From positions 1 through 5,028 of the forward strand of contig CANPGX010000097.1 of assembly GCA_947573745.1 (NCBI GenBank): a stretch of 5,028 bases of DNA, given 5' to 3'. The notes beneath the pieces were generated by a model. That model ran no database searches. It saw only the letters and a program-made list of their open reading frames with translations, and was not told the origin of the DNA. The position numbers were made by a program, and so were the translations under genes. The DNA comes from an uncultured Erysipelotrichaceae bacterium (GTDB taxonomy: Bacteria; Bacillota_I; Bacilli_A; Erysipelotrichales; Coprobacillaceae). Shown piece after piece: positions 1 to 5,028 of this stretch (within the stretch, counting starts at the first letter, position 1; each line of letters opens with the position of its first letter).

Positions 1-1
1 T

Positions 2-118
2 GTAGCCAAGTTTATGGGACAACTTTCAAAAGGTTGTATTGATATTATTCGCTATATTGTTTTATTTATTTCAGATATGATCAGTATGTTAGCTATGCAA
101 ATTATTTTTATAAAATAA
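2..118 (+). CDS. Possible 3' end of an upstream gene (partial, hypothetical)
   Basis: This frame is open from the left edge for 38 codons and ends at TAA 116-118. The residues are mostly hydrophobic (for example RYIVLFISDMISMLAMQIIF), as expected for the last membrane segment of an integral membrane protein. An internal ATG at 14 could instead give a 34-residue peptide, but the window shows no ribosome binding site for it. No GC-rich terminator hairpin follows, which is unusual for a true gene end in this window, where both other genes have one. The product is not recognised. The frame may be chance, since AT-rich DNA readily encodes hydrophobic strings. Confidence 0.3.
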   Translation, partial: VAKFMGQLSKGCIDIIRYIVLFISDMISMLAMQIIFIK

Positions 119-125
119 ATACCAT

Positions 126-151
126 TTTCTATTTCTAACCTGTTTTCTAAC
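126..151 (+). repeat. Phased TTTCTA/TTTCTAAC direct repeats upstream of the surface-protein promoter
   Basis: TTTCTAAC occurs at 132-139 and again at 144-151, and a shorter TTTCTA lies at 126-131. The starts (126, 132, 144) are multiples of six bases apart. The copies lie just upstream of the -10 box at 163-168 and cover the place where a -35 box would be expected. This could be a regulator binding site, but simple AT-rich redundancy is possible. Confidence 0.4.
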
Positions 152-162
152 TTAGTGTGTAA

Positions 163-168
163 TATAAT
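163..168 (+). promoter_or_regulatory. Promoter -10 box (TATAAT) for the surface-protein gene
   Basis: A perfect TATAAT lies 39 bases before the start codon and predicts transcription starting near 175, giving a leader of about 33 bases. No good -35 box is found at 16-18 bases spacing: the hexamer 17 bases upstream, CTGTTT at 140-145, matches TTGACA at only two positions. There is also no TG at the extended -10 position. The promoter may therefore depend on an activator binding the repeats just upstream. Confidence 0.5.
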
Positions 169-193
169 AAAAAAAATAAAGTTAAATGCTTAA

Positions 194-200
194 AAGGAGG
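194..200 (+). promoter_or_regulatory. Ribosome binding site AAGGAGG for the surface-protein gene
   Basis: AAGGAGG is a full-strength Shine-Dalgarno sequence seven bases before ATG 208. It decides the start in favour of 208 over the in-frame ATG at codon 8 (Met8), which has no such site. Confidence 0.9.
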
Positions 201-207
201 CGAAGGA

Positions 208-3200
208 ATGAAACGGTATTTTAAATGGATGAAGAAAGTGTTGATGTTATCGATTATTGGAACGCTTTGCTTAAGTGTTATTTCTTTTTCACAAGTAAAG
301 GTCCATGCTGAAGAAACATTGGAAGGTATTGATCAACCTATTCTTTATGTTTCGCAAGAAGTCAGTGATGAAAATGCATTACTGGGTAGTCAATTACATC
401 CCTATTCTTCATTAGATGAGGCTGTCAATGCGGCTAATCAGATGACTGAACAAGATATTACTATTGTTTTGATGAGTGATTTGATAGCCCAAAGATGTGC
501 TAGGATCAATAGTAAAAATATCACGCTCATCGGTCAGGGGCATACGATCACACGTGGAGAAAATTTTGAAACGATTAGTGATGTAGCTCGTGGTTGGTAT
601 CATCCAGCGATGATTGAAGTTTGTGATCCGACACATACGATCAAGGCCTCTTTATATTTAAAAGATATCACTTTGGATGATCAGGGACGTACGGCTGGAA
701 GCAAATATAGTCAAGCAAGTACCAATGGCACAGGTGGTAATTTAGATCTTGTTCAAGATGGTATTATTGCAACATATGATGGTGTTGGAAATATTATTTT
801 AGGTCGTAACACGATTCTAAAAGATTATGGTGGTATGTCTGCTGTACGTTTATCTTCCGGAACATTGGTGATGGAAGAAGGCAGTTTGATTACAGGCGGT
901 AAAAAGTTTACAACCAAGGGTGGTGGCAATGGTGCCGCTGGTGGTATTTGGGTACAAGGTGGTCAAGTGACCATGGAAGTAGGCTCAAGGATTACAGATA
1001 TTGAAGGAAGAGCTATTTATTTAGATGGTCAAGGAAGTCTTGCAACGATTCATGGAACGATTAGTCATGTTCGTGTGAACAACAATATGTGGCAAGGCAG
1101 TGATGGTACAGCATTGCATGTTCGTAATGAGGCCAGTGTGATTTTGGCTAGTGAAGGTCAAATTAGTCAGATTACAGGAGGTAGTTGTGCTATCAGTGTG
1201 ATTTCAAGTAGTTTTAAAACAGAAGAAAATTCTAGAATCTTTAATTTAGAAAAAACAAGAGTGATGAATATCAATGGAACGAAAGAAGAAGATAGTCATC
1301 CTCATCGCATATCATTAGATGGTATCATTGAAGATTGTCAATATGGTGATGTTGCTTTTGGTTCATGGTATGGTCGATATGTGATTGAAGAACATGCTAA
1401 GATTCAAAACTTAACGGCTTCTAATAGAAGTATAGGTTTATTTTATTTACAAAATGGTGGTGAAATGACCATTCACGGTACGATCCAAAACAACAATAAT
1501 ACCGTGGTTTATATGGGTAACCAAGGTGGCGGTCAAACCATCGTGCGCGTTAAAGAACATGCTTATATCCATGGTAATCAAGGTTATGGTATTTATGCCA
1601 ATAATAGTGGCCATGTTATCATGGAAGGGGGAGAAATCTCCGAAAATAGCAGTTATGGTATCTACGTACGTAGTAAATCTAATTGGCCATCTGCTCAATT
1701 AACGATGACAGGTGGTCGAATTATCAATAATCAGTCCTATGGTGTTTATTTTGCAACAACGAATGTTGAAGCGGCTTCATTTGTTAATATCACGGGTGGA
1801 GAGATCAGTGGTAATAAAAATGCTCAATTATCGATTTCTGGTGCCAATGCGAAAGATGATATCAGTCGTATTTATATTAAAGATGGTGTCATCAAAGAAG
1901 AAAATTTGAATACCTCTTTTGGAACATTGAGTCATCTTGAAATAGATGTTGACCATGGCGATATTTATCTTGGTAATGCAAGAAGTAGTGCTTCTAAAGA
2001 ATTACAAAATCAAGTGGCAACTTATAAGGCTGATGCATCTGATACGTATGACTATAAAACAAAAGGAAGTGCATTGTGGTTTAAAGTTGATGGTGATCAT
2101 TTCCAATTTGATGTTCCTAGATATCAATCATTCTTAGCAAGTTATTCTGTCAATGAGGCTTTACCTCTTTATGTGGCTTATATGCCGGTGAATGAAGATG
2201 GGGCGCCTTTAGAAGATGCTTCGATGACTGTTTTAAGAGTCGAAAATCAAGCTTTAGTACACATTGACTTAAAAGATTTAAAACCACAGCAATCTTATGT
2301 CATGATGTGGATGCAACCAACAGAAAAATTTGGTACATTCACACTTGAAGGTACACCAGAAATAGAAGAAATCTTGGGAGAAACACAATATACTGTTGAT
2401 TATAAGATGGTATATACCTTATCAAAAGATATTGCTTCATTAGTGCATGCAGGAGATATTCTTGAGGTGACATTACCATTGGATCCTCAATTAGCATATT
2501 TAGAAAATAGTGTTGAATGTGTTGAAAATGATACTTTTGAACTTGTGGGAGATCCACTTTATGATGAAAATACACATACTGTTGTGCTTCATTTAAGTCT
2601 TAAAGAAAGTTTAAAAGCTTTAGATACAGCAGAGATTTCAATTAAAGCTGTCGCTGACTTCGAAACATTTCCACAAACAGTGTTGGTAACACAAGCAAGC
2701 ATATCAGGAAAAGTAACTTTATCCAATGAACTCACACCAACAACTTTCGTCTTAGAGTCAGCCAATGGGGCTAAGACACAAACCATCCCTTTACCTGTTT
2801 ATACCATTACTTATGAAGGTGGTAAAGAGGAAGTTAAGCAAGGAACAATACTTCATGTTGATCTTGATGATGGAAAGATGGATGTGACTTTACCAGAACG
2901 TATTATAGAAGATCTTACTTTACCAACACCTGAAAAAGAAGGTTATACTTTCCGTTCATGGGCAGTCTCTTATTCTGAGTCTCATACAGAAGTGACTTTT
3001 GTCGCTGAATGGGATGAAATTCAAGTCCCTGTGCAACCGGAAGATCCTGTACAGCCAGAAGATCCTATCGTGCCTCCTGTAGAGCCTGAAGTGCCAGATG
3101 ATCCTGTAGTTGTTGTGCCAGAGGAACCTGTTGCACCGGTGATTCGTCCAGCAACACCGGTGATAGAAACACCAGTGGTAGAGGCACCTGTGATTGAAAA

Positions 3201-3594
3201 TATTGAAGAAAATCGTATACCTGAAGTGGATGCTCCTGTAGAAATTGAAGATGAGCCAACACCACAAGCTGGTTTAAAAGGACATTGGGCACTAGTTAAT
3301 TTATTAGCTATGTTAGTGACAATGGTTTTAAGTATTCTTTTGCTTCTTACAAAGAAACAAGATCAAAAAGGACATGCTTGGAACTTAGGCGCTAAGATCT
3401 TTGGTTTAGGGGTAGCGTTAGCTTCGTTGATTGTCTTTGTTCTTACAGAAAGCATGGCTTATCCTATGGTCATGATAGATCAATGGACGGCAATCATGTT
3501 GCTGATGTTGATGGTCAATGTTATTCTTTTGATCTTAAGTTATAAAAAAGATTCTGGTACAAAAGATAACGCTATACCTGTTGTGAATGAATAA
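208..3594 (+). CDS. Large secreted beta-helix surface protein with C-terminal three-helix membrane anchor
   Basis: This 1128-residue protein is predicted to be exported and held at the cell surface. Residues 1-34 form a Sec signal peptide (basic MKRYFKWMKK, hydrophobic core 11-30, likely cleavage after VHA at 34). Residues 46-76 (ILYVSQ, then HPYSSLDEAVNAA) resemble the N-terminal cap of pectate-lyase-like right-handed beta-helices. Residues about 80-575 are short beta-strands with GG, GxI and asparagine turns, including three units at a 28-residue period (472, 500, 528). Residues about 620-860 are beta-rich and unassigned, possibly DUF11- or Ig-like. Residues 865-937 resemble a degenerate InlB/Listeria-Bacteroides repeat (GYTFRSW, then FVAEWDE). 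Residues 938-1020 are a Pro/Glu/Asp/Val-rich stalk. Three membrane helices follow at about 1027-1047, 1060-1080 and 1092-1112. There is no LPXTG motif and no recognisable catalytic site. The family architecture suggests an adhesin or glycan-interacting protein, but this is inference. The gene has its own promoter and terminator. Confidence 0.88.
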   Translation: MKRYFKWMKKVLMLSIIGTLCLSVISFSQVKVHAEETLEGIDQPILYVSQEVSDENALLGSQLHPYSSLDEAVNAANQMTEQDITIVLMSDLIAQRCARINSKNITLIGQGHTITRGENFETISDVARGWYHPAMIEVCDPTHTIKASLYLKDITLDDQGRTAGSKYSQASTNGTGGNLDLVQDGIIATYDGVGNIILGRNTILKDYGGMSAVRLSSGTLVMEEGSLITGGKKFTTKGGGNGAAGGIWVQGGQVTMEVGSRITDIEGRAIYLDGQGSLATIHGTISHVRVNNNMWQGSDGTALHVRNEASVILASEGQISQITGGSCAISVISSSFKTEENSRIFNLEKTRVMNINGTKEEDSHPHRISLDGIIEDCQYGDVAFGSWYGRYVIEEHAKIQNLTASNRSIGLFYLQNGGEMTIHGTIQNNNNTVVYMGNQGGGQTIVRVKEHAYIHGNQGYGIYANNSGHVIMEGGEISENSSYGIYVRSKSNWPSAQLTMTGGRIINNQSYGVYFATTNVEAASFVNITGGEISGNKNAQLSISGANAKDDISRIYIKDGVIKEENLNTSFGTLSHLEIDVDHGDIYLGNARSSASKELQNQVATYKADASDTYDYKTKGSALWFKVDGDHFQFDVPRYQSFLASYSVNEALPLYVAYMPVNEDGAPLEDASMTVLRVENQALVHIDLKDLKPQQSYVMMWMQPTEKFGTFTLEGTPEIEEILGETQYTVDYKMVYTLSKDIASLVHAGDILEVTLPLDPQLAYLENSVECVENDTFELVGDPLYDENTHTVVLHLSLKESLKALDTAEISIKAVADFETFPQTVLVTQASISGKVTLSNELTPTTFVLESANGAKTQTIPLPVYTITYEGGKEEVKQGTILHVDLDDGKMDVTLPERIIEDLTLPTPEKEGYTFRSWAVSYSESHTEVTFVAEWDEIQVPVQPEDPVQPEDPIVPPVEPEVPDDPVVVVPEEPVAPVIRPATPVIETPVVEAPVIENIEENRIPEVDAPVEIEDEPTPQAGLKGHWALVNLLAMLVTMVLSILLLLTKKQDQKGHAWNLGAKIFGLGVALASLIVFVLTESMAYPMVMIDQWTAIMLLMLMVNVILLILSYKKDSGTKDNAIPVVNE
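1621..1836 (+). repeat. Region encoding three 28-residue beta-helix repeat units
   Basis: MEGGEI, MTGGRI and ITGGEI begin at residues 472, 500 and 528, exactly 28 residues (84 bases) apart. In the first two units SYGIY and SYGVY follow ten residues later, at 482 and 510; the third has a variant (NAQLSI). A looser earlier unit ends in GYGIY at 459-463. The DNA copies have diverged at many synonymous and other positions, so the repeat is kept at protein level and is not a recent tandem duplication. One or more beta-helix coils per unit is the likely structure. Confidence 0.75.
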
Positions 3595-3597
3595 TTT

Positions 3598-3632
3598 AAA
3601 AGATTTCATGAGAATTCATGGAATCTTTTTTT
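3598..3632 (+). terminator. Intrinsic terminator after the surface-protein gene
   Basis: A 13-pair stem (3598-3610 with 3617-3629, one G-U pair at 3606/3621) closes a six-base loop, AGAATT. Its 3' arm runs into a seven-T tract (3626-3632). It begins three bases after the stop codon, and should separate the surface-protein gene from fmt. Confidence 0.88.
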
Positions 3633-3652
3633 CATAGGATAAGTGGATGGAC

Positions 3653-3663
3653 TGTGGTATAAT
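3653..3663 (+). promoter_or_regulatory. fmt: Extended -10 promoter for fmt
   Basis: TGTGGTATAAT holds the TRTGN extension followed by a perfect TATAAT (3658-3663), a strong extended -10 element in Gram-positive bacteria. The -35 position 17 bases upstream (3635-3640, TAGGAT) is poor, which is usual for extended -10 promoters. Predicted transcription starts near 3670, downstream of the terminator and only about ten bases before the chosen fmt start codon. Confidence 0.7.
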
Positions 3664-3669
3664 AAATAC

Positions 3670-3675
3670 GGTGAT
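3670..3675 (+). promoter_or_regulatory. fmt: Ribosome binding site GGTGAT that decides the fmt start
   Basis: GGTGAT is complementary to the 5' part of the anti-Shine-Dalgarno sequence (the GGTGAT of AAGGAGGTGAT) and lies four bases before ATG 3680, a suitable distance for this register. It appears to sit at the very 5' end of the transcript predicted from the promoter just upstream. The alternative start ATG 3647 has a weaker AGGA at 3636-3639, but would precede the predicted transcription start. Confidence 0.6.
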
Positions 3676-3679
3676 AAAA

Positions 3680-4624
3680 ATGGAAAAGAAAAGAATTGTA
3701 TTTATGGGAACGGCTTCCTTTTCTGAAGCAGTTCTTAAAATGTTAATTGAAGAAGGATATGATGTCGTGGGCGTCGTGAGTCAACCTGATCGCTATGTAG
3801 GAAGAAAAAAAGTATTGACTTACCCATTAGTCAAAACCCTTGCTTTACAACATCATATTCCAGTGTTTCAGCCTGTTAAGATTAGATCAGACTATGCTTT
3901 GATTGAATCTTGGAAACCGGATATCATTGTGACAGCTGCTTATGGACAAATTATTCCTAAAGCATTGTTAGATTTGCCGCCTTTGGGATGTATCAATGTA
4001 CATGCGTCTTTATTACCTTTATTAAGAGGTGGGGCTCCGGTTCATAAAGCTATCATCGAAGATCATTCACAAACAGGAGTGACGATCATGTATATGGCAG
4101 AAAAAATGGATGCTGGAGATATGATTTCTCAGCGTGCTATCACCATTGAGCCAAGAGAAACCATGGGAGAGCTTTATGAACGTTTAACAATTTTAGGGGC
4201 TTCTTTGTTGAAGGATACGCTACCTTCTATTTTAAATGGAACTTCTTCTCGTCAATCTCAAGATGAAAGTCTTGTGACTTTCGCTAAGACCATTTCAAGA
4301 GAAGAAGAAAGGATTGATTGGCATCTTAGTGCTAGACAAGTAGATTGTTTAGTTCGCGGCTTGAATCCAGCGCCAGCCAGTTATACCCTTTATCAGGGAA
4401 AAACAATCAAAATTTATGCTGGTCAAGAAGAAAACCATGATAGTTCTAGTTTACCGGGAACGATTTTATCTATAGATAAACAGGGCATTTTAGTTCAATG
4501 CGGTGATCATCGAGCTTATCGTGTGACAGAATTACAAGTTGAGGGTAAAAAAAGAATGTTGGTGAAAGATTATTTAAATGGACATTCTATTTTTGAAATT
4601 CATACGTGTTTTGATGTGCTTTAA
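3680..4624 (+). CDS. fmt: Methionyl-tRNA formyltransferase
   Basis: Fmt transfers a formyl group from 10-formyltetrahydrofolate to the amino group of methionyl initiator tRNA in the cytoplasm, making fMet-tRNA for translation initiation. From this start the protein has 314 residues, the usual family length. It opens with RIVFMGTASFS (family form GTPxFS) and has the folate-side QPDR at 35-38, INVHASLLP at 105-113 with the catalytic Asn106 and His108, RGGAP at 116-120, TGVTIMYM at 132-139 and MDAGDM with the catalytic Asp144. The N-terminal hydrolase-fold domain ends near 200. IDWHLSARQ and the RGLNPAPAS stretch (211-234) lead into the C-terminal tRNA-binding domain. An in-frame ATG at 3647 would add 11 residues, but the promoter lies inside that extension and the family normally begins just before the IVFMG strand. 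Small departures from the usual motifs (GTAS for GTPE, QPDRYVG for QPDRPAG) do not touch the catalytic residues. The gene stands alone, without def beside it here. Confidence 0.96.
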   Translation: MEKKRIVFMGTASFSEAVLKMLIEEGYDVVGVVSQPDRYVGRKKVLTYPLVKTLALQHHIPVFQPVKIRSDYALIESWKPDIIVTAAYGQIIPKALLDLPPLGCINVHASLLPLLRGGAPVHKAIIEDHSQTGVTIMYMAEKMDAGDMISQRAITIEPRETMGELYERLTILGASLLKDTLPSILNGTSSRQSQDESLVTFAKTISREEERIDWHLSARQVDCLVRGLNPAPASYTLYQGKTIKIYAGQEENHDSSSLPGTILSIDKQGILVQCGDHRAYRVTELQVEGKKRMLVKDYLNGHSIFEIHTCFDVL

Positions 4625-4650
4625 GTGATGCCTTGAGGCATGACTTTTTT
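4623..4650 (+). terminator. Intrinsic terminator starting within the fmt stop codon
   Basis: The hairpin pairs AAGT (4623-4626) with ACTT (4643-4646) and ATGCC (4628-4632) with GGCAT (4637-4641). A G-G mismatch lies between the two helices and TTGA forms the tetraloop. Six T bases (4645-4650) follow. The left arm begins inside the stop codon TAA (4622-4624), so there is no spacer between gene and terminator. Confidence 0.8.
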
Positions 4651-4717
4651 ATAAAAAAGATAAAATAACGATATACGAATAAAAAAGGATGATATAGCTT
4701 TAAAATAGGTTCATCGA

Positions 4718-4746
4718 TTGCTAGATCCTTCATTTTAGGTTATCAT
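4718..4746 (+). promoter_or_regulatory. Sigma-A-type promoter for the nucleotidyltransferase gene
   Basis: TTGCTA (4718-4723) matches the -35 consensus at four of six positions and TATCAT (4741-4746) matches the -10 consensus at five of six, with an ideal 17-base spacer. Transcription is predicted to start near 4753, leaving a leader of about 22 bases that contains the ribosome binding site. The rest of the interval, 4651-4717, is AT-rich and shows no clear gene or RNA structure. Confidence 0.55.
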
Positions 4747-4752
4747 AAAATG
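4731..4752. promoter_or_regulatory. Inverted repeat overlapping the -10 box (possible operator)
   Basis: CATTTTA (4731-4737) and TAAAATG (4746-4752) are exact 7-base inverted repeats separated by eight bases. The dyad covers the predicted -10 box and reaches the base before the predicted transcription start, where a bound repressor would block polymerase. It is AT-rich, has no T tract after it, and is too weak for a terminator. The operator role is inference. Confidence 0.35.
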
Positions 4753-4760
4753 GAAAATAG

Positions 4761-4767
4761 AAGGAGA
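4761..4767 (+). promoter_or_regulatory. Ribosome binding site AAGGAGA for the nucleotidyltransferase gene
   Basis: AAGGAGA contains the AGGAG core eight bases before ATG 4775, a good Shine-Dalgarno spacing. It supports 4775 as the start codon. Confidence 0.85.
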
Positions 4768-4774
4768 TAGAAAT

Positions 4775-5028
4775 ATGGAAATACAAAGTTGGTTAAATCA
4801 TTATGTAGAGATGATCTTAAAGAATTTTGAAGGTAGAATTGTGACTATTGGCATACAAGGAAGCTATGCTCGTGAAGAAGCCACTGCAAATAGTGATATT
4901 GATGTTGTCGTTATTTTTGATCATTTAAGTCAAGAAGATTTAAAGAAATATGATCAAGTCATTTCTAAAATGCCTTATAGAGAGAAAATTTGTGGTTTTT
5001 TATCTGGAAAAGATGAACTGATCTGTTG
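4775..5028 (+). CDS. Nucleotidyltransferase-domain protein (5' part, cut by the window edge)
   Basis: The first 84 codons are present and the frame stays open at the right edge. After an N-terminal helix (WLNHYVEMILKNF, residues 6-18) comes the signature of the polymerase-beta-like nucleotidyltransferase fold: IQGSYAREEA (27-36), where Gly29-Ser30 bind the nucleotide triphosphate, and SDIDVVVIF (40-48), where Asp41 and Asp43 are the metal-binding catalytic pair. The third carboxylate of the family would lie beyond the window. The fold includes aminoglycoside nucleotidyltransferases, MNT antitoxins and many uncharacterised stand-alone enzymes. Nothing visible settles which, and the substrate is unknown. 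The gene has its own promoter and ribosome binding site and follows the fmt terminator, so it is not co-transcribed with fmt. Whether a HEPN or other partner gene follows cannot be seen. Confidence 0.85.
   Translation, partial: MEIQSWLNHYVEMILKNFEGRIVTIGIQGSYAREEATANSDIDVVVIFDHLSQEDLKKYDQVISKMPYREKICGFLSGKDELIC

Noticed and set aside
253..273. Cys21 in the surface-protein signal peptide as a lipoprotein attachment site
   Set aside because: The residues before it are GTL. A lipobox needs a small residue (Gly, Ala or Ser) just before the Cys, and a good signal peptidase I site (VHA) occurs at 32-34.
412..2786. Other short open frames on both strands inside the surface-protein gene
   Set aside because: All lie within a well-supported coding sequence with signal peptide, domains and membrane helices, and none has a convincing ribosome binding site or recognisable product.
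3019..3267. Proline-rich segment as an LPXTG-linked wall-spanning region, and its DNA as a tandem repeat
   Set aside because: No LPXTG, NPQTN or similar motif follows, and the PEDP/PVxP units vary in length and codons, so no clean DNA repeat is present.
2956..3292. Reverse-strand open frames opposite the proline-rich stalk
   Set aside because: They are shadows of the biased forward coding sequence: the translations are low-complexity, lack ribosome binding sites and resemble no protein family.
3647..3679. Alternative fmt start at ATG 3647, or GTG 3671, giving an N-terminal extension
   Set aside because: The extended -10 promoter lies within the extension and the predicted transcript begins near 3670. 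The better-placed ribosome binding site serves ATG 3680, and Fmt proteins normally start just before the IVFMG strand.
4651..4774. Riboswitch, T-box or small RNA in the gap after fmt
   Set aside because: The gap is short and AT-rich. The only structure seen is the weak promoter dyad, and the predicted leader of about 22 bases is too short for a known riboswitch.

Overview
The window is low-GC DNA with strong AGGAGG-type ribosome binding sites, TATAAT promoters and U-tailed terminators. This suggests a Bacillota (Firmicutes) chromosome, and the gene style suggests a gut-associated Erysipelotrichia-like or related lineage. The phylum is fairly safe from gene structure; the class is only an impression.

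Layout, all genes on the + strand: a short open frame cut by the left edge (2-118, doubtful); a promoter region (about 126-207) with phased TTTCTA repeats; a very large secreted surface protein (208-3594); a strong intrinsic terminator (3598-3632); fmt, methionyl-tRNA formyltransferase (best start 3680, end 4624), with its own extended -10 promoter; a second terminator starting within the fmt stop codon (4623-4650); a 124-base intergenic stretch with a promoter and a dyad; and the first 84 codons of a nucleotidyltransferase-fold protein (4775 to the right edge).

The surface protein has a signal peptide, a long parallel beta-helix, an unassigned beta-rich region, an InlB/Listeria-Bacteroides-like repeat and a proline/acidic stalk. 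It ends in three predicted membrane helices instead of an LPXTG sorting signal. It looks like a cell-surface adhesin or glycan-binding or glycan-degrading protein, but no catalytic site is identifiable.

Each of the three main genes appears to be its own transcription unit, separated by terminators and carrying its own promoter. They show no functional link. The housekeeping gene fmt lacks its frequent partner def in this window. I see no CRISPR array, transposase, tRNA, rRNA or recognisable defence system. The points most worth a second look are the membrane-anchor module of the surface protein and the unusually short predicted leader of fmt.
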